A DNA stretch of 64,000 nucleotides from Hypholoma sublateritium FD-334 SS-4 (GCA_000827495.1 KN817621.1:81839-145838); one strand, 5' to 3'. Counted from the first letter of the stretch, positions 11,556 to 24,500 are shown. The notes: a model not told the origin generated them from the sequence alone. Program-made: numbers and translations.

Positions 11556-11989
11556 GGCGGTGTGAGATAGGACAGGCTTAACCCCTACAGCGCCGGATAT
11601 TTAGCAGCCATCCAAGGTGATAGATGTTCGTCAGTTTGGTGATAGATAAGAACGGCCTTCGGCCCAACGAAATATGTGGAAAAGGGGCTAGTACGCGTTC
11701 ATGTGACCAGTACTGCCAAGTTGAAAGTTGACATTCACTTGAATGATCTTTGATACAATTTTGATGTACCTACATCGCGGGTACACTTGGGTAACGGTTG
11801 TGCACCGCTGGGTGTTAGCTAGGCGCACAATTACCGCAAGATGAAGCTTGTACACATAAATCTACTTTAGGATAATCAGTGAAGGCTGCAAACCAACAGA
11901 AGGCGAATCGGAGAACCTCAGCCCAACTCAAGCTCAAGCTCATTCAAGTTTCACTGTATATGTTGTTCATCTGTACGCAAACTTAGCAT
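11556..11989. other. Intergenic region between arrestin-like copies 2 and 3
   Basis: This 434-bp gap should hold the promoter of copy 2 and the 3' end of copy 3, both on the minus strand. No gene or repeat is visible. Confidence 0.5.
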
Positions 11990-13635
11990 TCATTTGTGTG
12001 TCGAGGCTAGCGTAACGTCGATATCATATCCCGGTGGGGCAGACTTCACTGGTCGCGGCCCTGGCGCATATGCGGTCATGATTTGCACGGGAACCTGAAA
12101 AATGGGCCCCGTCTCAGAGTGCGTGAAACCCGGTACAGTGAAAGGAAGCAGAACCACAGAATACTGGAGAAGGAAGACGTATCAGATATCAGAAATAACA
12201 GACTGTAGATACCACTCACCTGGACCTGCAAGAGCGGCATATCTGACGTTGGCTTCAGATCACTTTTTAGGTGTATTTCCCCATTCACAAATCTTACACC
12301 ATCCTGAGAGCGTGCTTCATCAGCTCCCAATGTCGACGGCCACCAGACGGCGGGGATTGAGTCGTCGATAACTTCTTTGTATACGACGACTTTAGCGTTC
12401 GCCTTCTTCTCGGGAATTCCACATTTAACAGAACGGCGAAGAGACACGTTGATTCCTTTGGGCGACGTCAACAATTTAAGAGTCGGCGCATCGCCGCATT
12501 CGAGCTTGATGCAAAGTGGGATGACAGTGCTTCGAGTATAGGCCAACTACAGAAAAAATCAGCATCTGCTAGGAATTGAAAGGGACGAGATAATAATCAC
12601 TGGTTTCGATAGGTAGAGCTACACAAATGTAAGTAAGATCTAGAAGAACGAGAGGTTGGGTGACTCACGGTGCAGTTGATACTGATCAAGCTACCATCGA
12701 GTGACTGGCTTTGGATCATGGTCGGGCCTTGGGGGTGCCATTCGTCTTCATTGAGTGTAGGCCCTGTCAACGGTTTGCCTTCCTGATACGCAAGGAGCCT
12801 CAGAGGCGGGAAACACGGAGGTCGGAGTACGGGAATGTAGCCGAACTGCGTCGACATTCTAACAAAGAAGAGGTTTCAATTAACGCTGGTCTGCCAGTTT
12901 AGAGGCAGGGGGCCAAAGAAACTAAGAAGAAACACTCACCGACGATCTGATCTAAAGCTGCCCCGGACGATGCGAACAGAAATCTTATAATAAACGGTCG
13001 CGTATATATTACGCTCGCTGAATGTCTGAGGCGGCGCAAATGACCCGAGGGCGACCTGGCCAATAAGGGGCATGTCGACTTTTTGAGGCAGCGCTATCGC
13101 GAAAGGCCATACATATTCCCCGTGGAGTTTTCCCTTGAATTTCGCCGTGTGTTCAGGCTTTGTGGACAATGTGCCGTGAGGAGTAGCAGTGGAGTTTCGC
13201 GGAGCCCCATTAGCTCGTGACCAGAGGCTTTGCGAAATGTCGATGAAGTTGATTTGGTCGTCTGGATTCACTCCCGTTATGAATTGACCTCGAACCTATA
13301 ACACGGATATTGTCAATTCTAGATTGTTATGCTCGGAAGAAGGTCGGACATACATTGACGGTGACGGACCGAATCGAATCAGGTCGGTCTAAGTCGAGGG
13401 AGACATTGCCTTTGATGATAGCGCCCTCTGAATATGTTGGTATGGTTCTCGAGATCCCGCCCTCTGTATTAAGGGTCAGCACAGCAATGGCCTTCCCACC
13501 CTTCTCGACTTTGTACTGGAATTCTTTTGGTTTTTGAACCTTTCGCTGGTTGGTGTACGCAGGGAGCGCCTGCTTAGGCTCTGATTCCACACCCCGAGTA
13601 GATTGGCTGTGAGACGCGATCGAGTTGGGGTCCAT
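11990..13635 (-). CDS. Alpha-arrestin-like protein, copy 3
   Basis: It starts MDPNSIASHSQSTRG and contains EFQYKVEKGGKAIAVLTL and IIKGNVSLDLDRPDSIRSV, closely parallel to copy 2. The conserved intron follows SVTVN and the next exon begins VRGQFITGVN. The N domain ends VRIVRGSFRSDRR. The C-terminal half contains AVWWPSTLG and SDLKPTSDM. The final exon has a PPxY motif (KSAPPGYDIDV) and the protein ends at 11990 with ASTHK. Five or more short introns are needed. The function is inferred as an alpha-arrestin adaptor for ubiquitin-dependent trafficking. I do not see a phospho-binding or membrane region beyond the arrestin fold. Confidence 0.7.
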
Positions 13636-13825
13636 GTCGTGTTACTTTTAGTAGGGGCGATGAGGCGAGTGGGACAAGGCTTTCGAGCGACGCCGACCCG
13701 ATGAAATATTTGCGGGTTGAATTTGAATTTCGAAATGGCGAGGATATAAGAGGGTATAAATACGTGGTTGCACTTAAATTGGGAACCACATCTGTCAGCT
13801 TGAGCATGCGAGGATGTATGTGTGC

Positions 13826-14371
13826 TCACCCTCCTCTGTCGAGACACACGATGGAGCCCCTCATGATGTTTGCCATGGGAAGGTGAGTACGTACGGTCAT
13901 CTTCTGCCCAAGCGCATCCAGACGTTTCCACGCGATGTTCCACGCAAGATCCACGAGTTCCTGAGCGCAATGCATGGATGATCCATCAGCTGAGATCGAA
14001 CGTTCAATGTCCAGCACGAGAGGTACCATGCGGTTACACAGCTTTTCATTTGTCAACGCTGTGTAGATGTCACTTTGCCGAGATCAGTCAGCGAAAAACG
14101 TGAAGAATGACTGATGCGCTCACATTTATCCCTCGTTTCCTCGACTTTCGACTGCGTGAATATTCAGCATACGATTGTGCTTGGCCAAAATCAGGTGGTG
14201 GCGTGAATATGTCGCACATGGGTTATAGTGGATGTCTCGATATTTCGCGGATTCGAAGGCGAACATGCACAGTTCACTCGATAAACCACAGTTGCATTTC
14301 ATATTGAGGGAAATGTTGGGCGCAACTTGAAGGCTTCGCTCGAAGTAGAAAAAAAAGTTGAGGTGGGCCAC
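13826..14371 (-). other. Possible exon(s) of an unrecognised gene
   Basis: A minus-strand frame at about 13,890-14,056 is protein-like (LVLDIERSISADGSSMH, AQELVDLAWNIAWKRLDALG) and ends exactly at a consensus splice donor (GTACGT). A second open frame at 14126-14371 might belong to the same gene, but no clean splice joins them. I do not recognise the protein. It may be a partial or decayed gene just upstream of arrestin copy 3. Confidence 0.3.
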
Positions 14372-14570
14372 ATATCATTGTTACATGTATGCGTTCCACG
14401 GAAGTTGATTCTTGTGTACGTTATGCTTTAGAACTAGGCTTGCTGGGTTACATATGGGTAGAATCTGATACTCGCGAATGGCCGTATTGAGTTGGGGCGC
14501 TCAACTGTTGACTTAGAAAAGTATATCAATTTGACCATTCAAATTTTACAAAAATAATGTACATAGCGGT

Positions 14571-15434
14571 CTATGCACCAACCGCATCCAAAGCGAGAGC
14601 AATTGGTGGTATTTCCATTGCTGGCACGTCCGCGAGCGCACTCTTGATCTTTGCTTCCTCTACGGCCTTATCCTTACCCTTCAAAAACTCGGACGTGGGT
14701 TTGGCATCCTCAGTTGGAGATGCTAACTTGGCCTTCTTCTTCTTCTTCAGAAGCGCTGCTGAGACTGCATTCTTTACCCCTTCCTTCAGCTCGTTACTCT
14801 TCTCCAGGTATTCCGTGTCGTCAAAACGGTGTTTCTTGCCCGAAAGAACTTCTGCGGTAACCGATGAGTCCGTCTTGGTAGAAGAGGTCGAAGGTGCAAT
14901 GCCAAGTTTTCGTTCGAGGGTCTCAAGCTTGACGCGTTCTGCTTCTGCTTTGGCAGCGAGGCGGGCAGGTTCGTGTTCAATGTAATCAGCTAACCTGTGA
15001 TTCATGTCAGTGAAAGTATTAAGGGTGAATAAGATATCTACGTACTTCTTGGCCTCTTTGATCGTGCTTAGTCTCCGGCCAGTCAAATCTCGGCAAGAGT
15101 CGTTGTTGCTTGTCTTCTGACTGCTCATCCGTCCACCAGCCGCTCGAAGCTGACTACCAAATCCACCCTTTCCACCAAGGAGCCTAGGTGACAGCCTCAG
15201 TGTTACTAAGCCCTCAGTGGCCTCTGTAGACTTGAGGTCCGCGACAAGTGAGGTTGCAGGGGGCACATGTCCGGAATGCGTTGAGAAAAGGAGCGAATCA
15301 GCGAGGGATACCGGAAAAGCGGGATATCGTTGATGAATCAGGGGAAATAAGTCCCGAATTTGAGTTTCCCCCGACGCCGCGAGAGAGAACGAGGGGAAGG
15401 GCGCAAAGGCCTGGATTAGGACGCTACAAGACAT
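14571..15434 (-). CDS. sde2: SDE2 splicing and genome-stability protein
   Basis: The N-terminal 88 residues form the ubiquitin-like region. It ends in the diagnostic junction GGKGGFGSQLRAAGGRM at about residues 87-103, followed by DSCRDLTGRRL, the hallmark Sde2 block. In the family the ubiquitin-like part is cleaved after the Gly-Gly and the processed C-terminal part, beginning with Lys, joins the spliceosome; that is knowledge from fission yeast and human. The rest is a charged, Lys-rich helical region. A 51-nt intron (14995-15045) with GTACGT and CACAG ends lies after the AKK segment. Being 17 codons without a stop, it hides inside a continuous frame, so the true protein is about 270 aa, not 287. 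The gene is divergent from the DUF1295 gene, 608 bp apart. Confidence 0.88.
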   Translation of the reverse strand: MSCSVLIQAFAPFPSFSLAASGETQIRDLFPLIHQRYPAFPVSLADSLLFSTHSGHVPPATSLVADLKSTEATEGLVTLRLSPRLLGGKGGFGSQLRAAGGRMSSQKTSNNDSCRDLTGRRLSTIKEAKKYVDILFTLNTFTDMNHRLADYIEHEPARLAAKAEAERVKLETLERKLGIAPSTSSTKTDSSVTAEVLSGKKHRFDDTEYLEKSNELKEGVKNAVSAALLKKKKKAKLASPTEDAKPTSEFLKGKDKAVEEAKIKSALADVPAMEIPPIALALDAVGA

Positions 15435-16042
15435 GGTGGTTGATGCAAGAGAACAAGGCCCGCTGACTCATCACTGACACCGCCATGTAGCTGATGGCCG
15501 AACAACCCGTGTCCACGTTTGGTCCACGTACTTACTAGAAAATCCTCAAAACATGCCACTTTCATAAAAGAGAGGCTCTAGTAAATCAGATAATCGCCTC
15601 GCCTTTCATTATCCGGTAATCATCTGGAATCCACACAGTTCTTTCAGGTGCTCAACACGTTGGGCGGCAAGCAAGCTGTTTGCCGCGTGTTTGCCGAGTG
15701 GCCGGAGTCGGTGGGCTGTTGCTATATATGGCAACTACTGAGAGACCCCGAAATCAACCCACCACTTCGTCACCACTACCCATTTGTGAATATCTACGTG
15801 TTTCTCTAGAGATAGGACTTAGAGCAACGATTTATGTTCCTTCTAGTCTATGTCGTGTAATAGAATTTAGGAATAAAGCCAAAAAATTATCCTATCGAAC
15901 CCGCTGAATTCCTCGCCTTGACGTCATGCTTCGGGGTCCTTTCTTTACCCGATCCACAACCGATTACATATGAGTCGGCTCAGCGCAGCTCAAACATAAA
16001 TAAAGACATGTCTTGAGACTCACATGGTACTTCATCACCACC
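15435..16042. promoter_or_regulatory. Divergent intergenic region between sde2 and the DUF1295 gene
   Basis: This 608-bp gap lies between two outward-facing start codons and must contain both promoters. No coding region is supported in it. I see no canonical regulatory box I would name. Confidence 0.5.
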
Positions 16043-17362
16043 ATGGCTCTCCTCTCTCTTCCTGCGTATCTGGACTGGCCTGCCCAGTTCTGTCTCTTCT
16101 GTACGGTATCCACCTGGATTGCCTCACTCATCACGTCCAACGTGTCTCAAGTTGACCGTCTGTGGACATTCTTGCCCACCATATACACCGCTTACTTTGC
16201 GCTCCTACCTGCTTTGCCCAATGTGCAGCCGTTTTGGCTGGCACCCTATGCACCGAAGGCGCTTGGATGGGCAACATTGAAGGATTTCAGCCCGAGAGCT
16301 TTGTTGATGTTCTTTCTGACATTCACTTGGATGTGCCGGTCAGTGACCCTGTCTTCGAACGAATTCACGTTCACTGAGACACTGTCCAAAGGCTGAGCTA
16401 TAACACCTACCGGAGAGGCCTTTTCAACCTGTAGGCCCTATCTGCTTGTATTATTCATTGAAATTTAACGGTTCTGTAGACACGACGAAGACTACCGGTG
16501 GATCGTGTTGCGCAGGCAGCTCCCACCATGGCTTTTCCAGGTTATTAACCTCACGTTTATCGCTGCCATACAAAACATGCTCCTTCTACTCCTCGCTTTA
16601 CCTACCTACACCGCTTCCGTCCTCCAACCACACACAGCTTTTGGCACGTCGGATTACGCGCTGTCTATCGTTGCATTAGGCCTCTTGGCGATCGAATTCA
16701 CCGCAGACAACCAACAGTACGCCTTCCATGGTTACAAGCATGCATATTTAGCCAAGCAGGACGGCAAAACTAAAGTCAAGGCCTACAAGCCTGGTGAGCA
16801 CTGGCCTCTCGCGCGGCTCGCCTGGACGCCAGACGATGCAAAACGTGGGTTCATCACGCGTGGACTGTGGAGGTATTCAAGACACCCCAATTTCGCGTGC
16901 GAGCAGAGCTTTTGGGTGCGTATTCTATTTTTAGACGGTGGCATGTTTTTAACACCAATACAGTGGGTAATTACCCTCTTCCCTCTCCTGGCACGGTCCG
17001 CACCTTCATTTCCAGCACTCTCGGAGATCCCACCCCTATCAATTTTGCTCGAATCCCTGGTGACCCCATCGCTGTACCCTGCACTCATTTCGAGTCTTTG
17101 GGCGACATTTTCTCCGTCTTTGTACTACCTCTCGCCCGCGCTTGCGCTGTCCGCGTTGTTCTTCTCGTCAACGGCATTCACCGAGGACATATCGAGGTCT
17201 AAGTATCCCGAAGCATATGCCGCATATCAAAAACGTGTCGCGATGTTTTTGCCCATTGGCACACCCTTGAAGGCCCTCATCATTAAACTGCTCGGCGGAG
17301 AGAAGGAGCAGAAGAGGGTGAACAGACTGGTCTGGGGCGCGTCCCATGTAAAGCAGGAGTAA
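16043..17362 (+). CDS. DUF1295 family multi-pass membrane protein
   Basis: The ATG at 16043 sits in an ideal context (CACCATGG). Introns at 16339-16391, 16431-16479 and 16916-16963 give a spliced length of 390 codons (389 aa). The last intron is 48 nt and free of stops, so it is easily missed. The protein is strongly hydrophobic with many membrane spans. It carries the family core: a YRRGLFNL-type segment, DEDYRW, then LWRYSRHPNFACEQSFWW and a C-terminal SKYPEAYAAYQKRVAMF. DUF1295 proteins resemble steroid 5-alpha-reductases and isoprenylcysteine methyltransferases in fold. The substrate of the fungal members is unknown, so I do not assign a reaction. Location is probably the endoplasmic reticulum. 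Confidence 0.82.
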
Positions 17363-20300
17363 ATGATCTGGTACGAGGCTGAATGACCGCTTAACGGTAA
17401 TTCAATGCGTCTTGCGGGAGGCCTTGGAATTCAATGTATGTAATTGAACATGTACGTGACGCTGAATCTATTGTACTTTTCGGAAACTTCTGTTTGCCCG
17501 CTGTCTCAGCACCTGCAGACTTTGCGCACAGTATCAGGCGAAGAGATGTCGAGCACTTAAAGCTTTTGATGGCCGATCCATCATTAATCATTTCCCACGC
17601 GGTGTGCCTTGCGGCAGAGCACCCAACGAGCGTGTCTTTAACCCATCCATTCCAGCGCTCGAACTCGAGATGTCCCCAAGTAAGTATTCCTGAAAATATT
17701 GGGATAACGATTTAGGAGCTTTTTATCGGGCCAAATGACTATAAGTTTCAAATTTCACATCCGGCGCATTCTTCAAGCTGTAACATGAGGCATACTGCTT
17801 CCCCACCTCAACTTCCTAAGTGGATAATACAATGAATCTAGCATATCGGAGTAATAACAGAGGAATCGTGGTCGTGTTATGTCCTAAGAATCTCGCCGCA
17901 AAGATACTCGATGTAATAGTAGCCGTACAGGTGGCACCTCAGGTGAGGTTCAATATCATACCAAGACGATACTTCAGTAGGTGTGCAAGTAGGTGTACAG
18001 TGAGGAGCGCTTGCTTCCTTGGATTGGATCTGAGCCGTTCTTATATATGTCTGGCACAGAGTAGATAGCGTTAATCCAGTTTGATGTATTCTTACTAACG
18101 CGAGATAGAAGCCATCTTTCAACTACTTCGGAGCTTGTCAACAACATTAGGACTTTATTAAAGAAAAAAATAGACGGATGGGTCATTCGCACTACCGTGC
18201 TTCTATTCGACACCCGAAATTATGTACCATTACGAATACACGAGGGCAGACGAACAGGGGAAGAAGAGACACAAAATAGTACATCTCTGTCCTGTGGAAC
18301 GGGCATATACACCATTACCGCCGCCACAGATAAGGAGGCGACATTTACGAGAGCACATAGCAGCTGACTTGTCACCTTAGGCTTGCGGCCATATAGCGCC
18401 GATTGGTAGGAGCTGCCTGTGTCGTCTTCTAGCGACATAGTATCTCGGCGCTCGAGCTATGAGTGCGCTTCTGCAGCATCTGGCCTGGTCAGATGGCTGA
18501 TAATTATCTACTATTAAGCCGAATGACCTCTGGGCGTCTCTGCGTTCGTGAAATAAATTGGCATTCAAACGGTCAGACGATGCCGAAGTGAATACCACTG
18601 CTTATCTCCTGATGCTCCAGACATATTCATGTGTCATCGCCAGGCCAGCCCGTCTATCCGTAATACGTACACATCCTGTGTACGCCATCTAATTCAGAGC
18701 AGACGATGTATCTCTGACATAACTCGCGATAAACTTAAGGTGCGTGTCTTCATTATCTGTTCCCATTTGTAGAGTATTCCTTCATTCGGCATCGCTTCCC
18801 CAGACGTACAGGTGACATCGCTGAAACGAGGCCGCCCATGATCTATTTGATCATGATCACAACTTCTAAGAAGCCCCGTTCTGTCGCTTTCCGAGGCCAC
18901 ATGTCGATGAGCGAAGTGCTATCAATACTACCTCCGGCTCAAAGTTAATCCAGACACGCCTGTACGAGATGTGATAACGAGAAGATGAATTAGAAAGCCA
19001 TATTGCTGCTGCATAAGGGAACTTCAAATGCTGGGAGGTGTATAGATAGCGACCTGATGGACGGTGAGCCGCGCCCGCCGAGGTAGGCCTGCGGGCGTGT
19101 GGCGGAGCCGCGCTTCATTATCATTCATTATCCAGAAGTTTATTATGTAGTACGAGGGCGGCGTTCTCGGTTAATGTGAGCATGTACCGTAGATAGAAAG
19201 ATGCTCCTCCCCGCGAGCGCTTGTTGTGAAGAAGGATCTACATATCGTCATATCTACATGCAATCTAATTTTAGCACACAGCCGCCCGTGGCGCGCATGC
19301 GGGCGTACCTTGCAATACCAATTAACACAGCGGCCGTGCAATACATACGAGTAAACGGTACGTCCAAGTTGTTCACAGGCTGTGCGGGAAGCTCGCCTCC
19401 TAATCCGCCCACCGAATCGCCGTGCCGCGGGAGAGGCGTAATTAATAGGACGAAGACTGGCCTCGACGGTGCCCATCGACGTGCGAACAGGCAGGAAGGT
19501 AGAGCCTGCGTGCGATGCGCGAGACATACGGGAAGAACATATTGGCGAAGCGCTATATATACTGCAACGCGGGGACACGGGTATACAATTCGAAGCCCCA
19601 GAAGACGATAAGAATAGGAGCCGGAGGCACTGGGGCATTGTCGATCGAACTAGCTCTCAGAATTCAGAGCTGCGTGGGCTGTTTTCACGATGCGGAGTAT
19701 GTATGGGCTATTAATATTAGGTTGTGGAGGGATCGCTGCACATGTGGCCCGCTCAGGTGGCATGCCGCTGCTGAGTATTAGACAGGCATGCTGAATACTC
19801 CACAGCGTTCATTGGTCGTAATGCGCGACGCTGAAATCATGGAGGCTCGGACAGGTTTTCCTTGGCTGGCCAATTTTAGCCTTTCGGGTGAAATGGAACC
19901 TGCTGAAACCCATTTATCTTGACTTTGGCGTGATGGGGCAGGATGCAGGTGACATAACTTGGATCAGGCGCCAGTTGTGCATTGGAGTCTAATATAAGCT
20001 GTACCCTTAGCTGGGAAAATATAGGAGAATGACTGCTTCGCGACATTCAGTTGCGGAATGAAGAGCGACTATGTGGGAAGCGCATCATCTGGTGATTGCA
20101 TCGTGTCAAACAATCTTCGGAATAGAAATCGATGTAGACACGCAATTTAGATGGTGGAAGAGCGTGAAAGACGGTGGGACGATGATGCAGACAAGTGGTG
20201 TCCTAGGCTGGTGATATGATCTTGTACTGCATGTTTACCATCCAATTCTACCAACATGATAGATACTTACCTGGCTACCTGGCGTTCGTCAGGGTGTGTA

Positions 20301-21576
20301 TGTCATGGTTTATTTTTTTGAGACACAATGGACAGCCGAGAGATAAGCATAAGCGACTACGGCGGTTATCTGTGATGGATCTCCACATATGTAATGCCTG
20401 TGTAATGCAGCGCGCATTGAACGGGTTTACCAAGAGATGACACTGTTGTACGGTATTTTGTGTTACACCAGTTGGACGGCAAGGACAAAAATAGACGAGG
20501 CGATACTCGCAACCTAGCGGTACTTATCCAGAGAGTTTAAAGGTATACCAGGCCAAGCACAGAGTATATTATTTACGATAAATGATGTAAACGAGTGTAA
20601 ACGGTATCGTTTCTTTGACGGGGTTTTCAATGATCTGCCAAGAAGAGGGAGTTGGGATCAGTAGATCATACTTGGGCAGATCGAGGGGATGTAAATCAAG
20701 GGCACCAAGTGCAACATAAATCTACAAATGCGGACAAATGGTTCCGTGATGGAGAGGCGCATAGGGATAGGGGCTAATGCGGTCAGCAGCGATTGCGATT
20801 ATTGTCTGCAATATCGACCCAAATTTAAGACACAGGTAAAGGACTTTATCGAGCCTGGAGGCACGGACTGGCACGGACGAGAGCATTCGCGGCTCAGTGA
20901 GCTCGCGGACATCCGCAGCGGCGCAGCATCGGCTTCCGAAAGCGAGGTATAAGAAGGAAGGCCGACAAATAATTTCAGGAAGAAGCTGATGCTATGCAGG
21001 CCCAACGGCGGTATGAAAATTGACATAGAGACGACATAAGCTCCCGAAACTCTACACTGGCATCTTCCAGTCGCAGCCAGGATTTGAAGCCTCTCAAGAC
21101 TCGACAAAGATGAAACGGTGAGAATCGGCCATTCAGGCAAATCGAGGGCGTGTATGACATGATGATAGCTAAAGACAGAAATGGACGATTTGCTGGGCAA
21201 AGAAGCAGTGTTCTTCGACTTCTCTCATATCCATTTTGGCATGGCGGAAATGTGCGGTGTCAATGGCTAAAAACATACACAATCGGCCTGTCAATTGACG
21301 TTGCTATGTCTGGGGTGTGTTGATGGATAATACCAAGGACCGAGGAGGGTGTCTGAGGCTCTGATATTTTGTGTGAATGCGGTGAGGACTACAAGCTATG
21401 CGTTTACTGGGGTCGGGAGAGGAGGAAGAGGGATAGTAAGGAGTGGTTGGATTAATTAAGACAGGCTAGTGGGAGGAGCAGTCACGCGCCGGCCGGCAGC
21501 GGTGTCTGATAAGATCTCGATTGAATTTGAAACAGGCCCTAGCGTGTCCCCAGTCTTCAATACGAACCATCACCAC
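17363..21576. other. 4.2-kb stretch without a recognisable gene
   Basis: Many short open frames exist on both strands (the longest near 19,171-19,638 and 20,799-21,200), but none has consistent splice sites, domains or protein-like composition. No terminal repeats, tRNA or long tandem repeat was seen. The last few hundred bases should contain the promoter of the large phosphatase gene. It may hide decayed elements or non-coding RNA, but the sequence alone does not show it. Confidence 0.45.
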
Positions 21577-24500
21577 ATGCACCACGGCCTCCAGCACCCT
21601 CCCGCCCAGCTCGCTGCCCTCCCCGTCCTCGACGCTCAGTCTACACAACCAATAAGAGCCCTCGACGCACAGACCTTCGCCCAACTCCACCTTCAGCACA
21701 CTCTTGCACACCCCCCAGACAACGTTCTCTTTCCCTTTCTCCACGGTCTCGAAGGCGACAACCAGGCACAAAATACATTCTTCGCAACCTCCAGCTTTCC
21801 TGGTGGGGCTGGTTCGCGGCATCATGGGCACCACCAAGGTCCGCATCGACGCATAACCCCTCGCGTCCCAGCATACCGTGGTCTCGTGTGGGTCGTGTGC
21901 GAGGAGGACCTAGAGCGCGCAGGTGATGCAGTCAGTCTGCGCGTGCTTCGCCGACGCCCATCGCGCGTATCTGCGGATTCGTCCCTTGAGGGGGCAGTTC
22001 CGAGCTCTGGCTCGGAGGACGATGACGACGAGTACGCATATGGTGGTTACAGTGAATGGGACGGCGAGGGCGAGAGTGACGACAGTGGTATGGACGAGGA
22101 GCTCGACGAGGACGACCAGGATATCATGCTCCTCGATGCTCTAGCGCATGGGAATGATTCCCATAGGCACTCTTCTCTGGGGGTGTCGCCATTAACTTCA
22201 GAGCTTGACTTGCAATGCTCATCAATGTCCTCGGTTTCGCCAGCGTCGCCTGCATCGCCACCTCTCAACATTCTGCAGACCCCGCTACCCCCGCCGCATC
22301 CAGACATCATAACCATTGCCTCTTCTGATAGCTTTTCGCATTCCAATCCACATGACCACACACAGTCTCCCTCTGGCTCACCGTCGTCTCCGTCAACCTT
22401 GAGTGATTTGGGTCTCGTCGGCCTGAATATGGACAATTCAGGCATGGCTATTACGTTACCTGACGATATGAAACTTCTCCCAGGCGGGATAGGCAAGAAG
22501 GATGCAGCCAGCTACGAGGGCGTGCACATGCACCCCGTTGCTCATCGGCCAAGCCTACTTCCTACGCCAGAGACCGCCACGAAGACGAGTAGCACACCGT
22601 CCTCGACGTCTGCCTCGGCCTCCGCCTCCCAGTCCAGCTCGGATCTCAGTGTCCCTGGCGACGTAGAAGCTTCAGAATCCCGCGCCAGTCCCGCGCAAAC
22701 ACAATTGAAGTTGCAACCACCGCTGTCAAACCAGTTGGACGCGGCGGAGCAAAGTCGATTACAAAGGCAATTCGAAGCACAGGTGCAATTAGGCCAAATT
22801 GAAGGGCCGCCGGCGAGACCCAGGCCACCCCGAAGGCCTGATACGAACCCCGCGGCGCCGCCACTGCTCACGTCGACGTTCAGGCCGAAGGAGCTTCTGA
22901 GGCGGCGCCGGCCACCTACGCAGGCGCAGGGCGGTGTCGGTCCAAGTCCCAGTCTGCCGACGAGTGTCGCTAGCAAGCTGAACGGATCTAGTCCGGCCAG
23001 GCCATGCCAGGCGGGGGGTAAAGAAGATGAAGGCTGGGAATTCGTGCCTGCGCGTGTGCCAGATGGAATTTCGCTGAGGAATTTTGGGATTCAAGTGGTG
23101 AGTTTCTTTTTTCCCGTGCGATTAGCCTCGGTGCATTTTTTGTCGTCGTCCCGCCTCTATTTGTCACTCTTTGGGGCGGGCGCCTTTGCCTATTATGCCA
23201 TTATTTTCCTTTGCACAACCCTTTCACCATCTACTTGCTGCTCGGTTTCCCGTGTGTGCAGATGAAGCTCGTTTTCGACAGTTTGGACTCAGTCCTTTCT
23301 TACCAAGTCAACGCAGACAGAACGATCAGCAACTTTTGGCCTCTTTGCTCATTCTCATGCCACATGCATGGTGTGATATCAAACGTTCTTGTCACGTCCA
23401 TGCACCTTTTGCGCGTTCTATTCTCACTTGCACTTCCTTACGGCCCAATCCACTCAAAATCGCGCATATACTTACGCCCCAATTGCCTGCTGTACCCATG
23501 CTCCGAACCGAAGTTTAATTTTAGCATCTCGCTGACCCCCTTGACAGCCCATCTACGCCACGCTCGCGGACATCGTCATATACTCACCGTATGGCGCAAC
23601 CCCCGCGGCGCTGTCGCTGGCGCGGAGATTCCGCGCTGCTATTCGCGCGAAGCGCCTCGAGCGCATGCGCGCGGCGGGTGCCCTCGATGCCTCTTCGCTG
23701 CAGGAGGACGCCGTCGCTTCTGCAAGTGCAGTCATCTCAGCGAAGAAGCTCAGGATCGACACGGGCGTACCGCCGCTCGGTGCCAGCGCTCCAGCAAACG
23801 CAAGCGCTAATAGTAGCAGCGATAGCTCTGCAACTACAAGCGGGAGCGCTTCCCCAGGCGACCCAGACGACAAAGGCTTCCTCGAGTACAACGTGTTCGT
23901 TCTCACCGCGACCGAGGACGAGATGCGCGCCGCGATGCCGCACCTCATGATGCGCGTGTGCGGCGCGGGGGTCCCTGGGGGCATGATGCCCGCTGCGGGA
24001 TCCTCAGCGTCACCTGGTGCGGGGGGCGCTTCGCTGCAGGCTACAGGCGCCGAAGGGGGCGCGCATACAGACGGCCCAGACGGTCACTTGTTCGAACTTG
24101 GCCGTCTGGAGGTACAGGAGGCCGCATTGCGCGAGGCCGACGCGAGTAAAGCCGGAATGGATATGGGTATCAGTATGGACATGGACATGGATGGCGAGGT
24201 CGGCGCGGGAGCCTCGGCTACTATGGATACCAGCGTCGACTCCGAGATGCACACGGAGAAGACAACGGGGCAGGAGGGCGCACCAGACGACGATATCCAC
24301 ACAATACCTAACACCGTCGACTTTGCGCTGCGCGAGCGCGAGGAGATGCGTGACTTGACGAAAGCATCGGAGATCATCAGCCTCTTCCCCGAGCCCGCGC
24401 TGCCGCTGGCCGCTTCGGCGTTAACGCACGTTGCGTCGGCGTTGTCGTCGTCGGCCGCGCCCCCGCCCCAGCTCACTGCGACGCAACACCGTTCGGACAC

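Noticed and set aside
19171..19638. Overlapping plus and minus frames as a gene
   Set aside because: No motif, no splice partners; both strands equally open.
22047..22496. Long minus-strand open frames antisense to the phosphatase gene (also 24084-24707, 24550-25074, 25071-25916)
   Set aside because: They are shadows of a GC-rich, codon-biased plus-strand gene; no start context, splice sites or motifs of their own.
23211..23810. Open frame starting inside the long phosphatase intron
   Set aside because: It crosses the acceptor in the wrong frame relative to the conserved protein.
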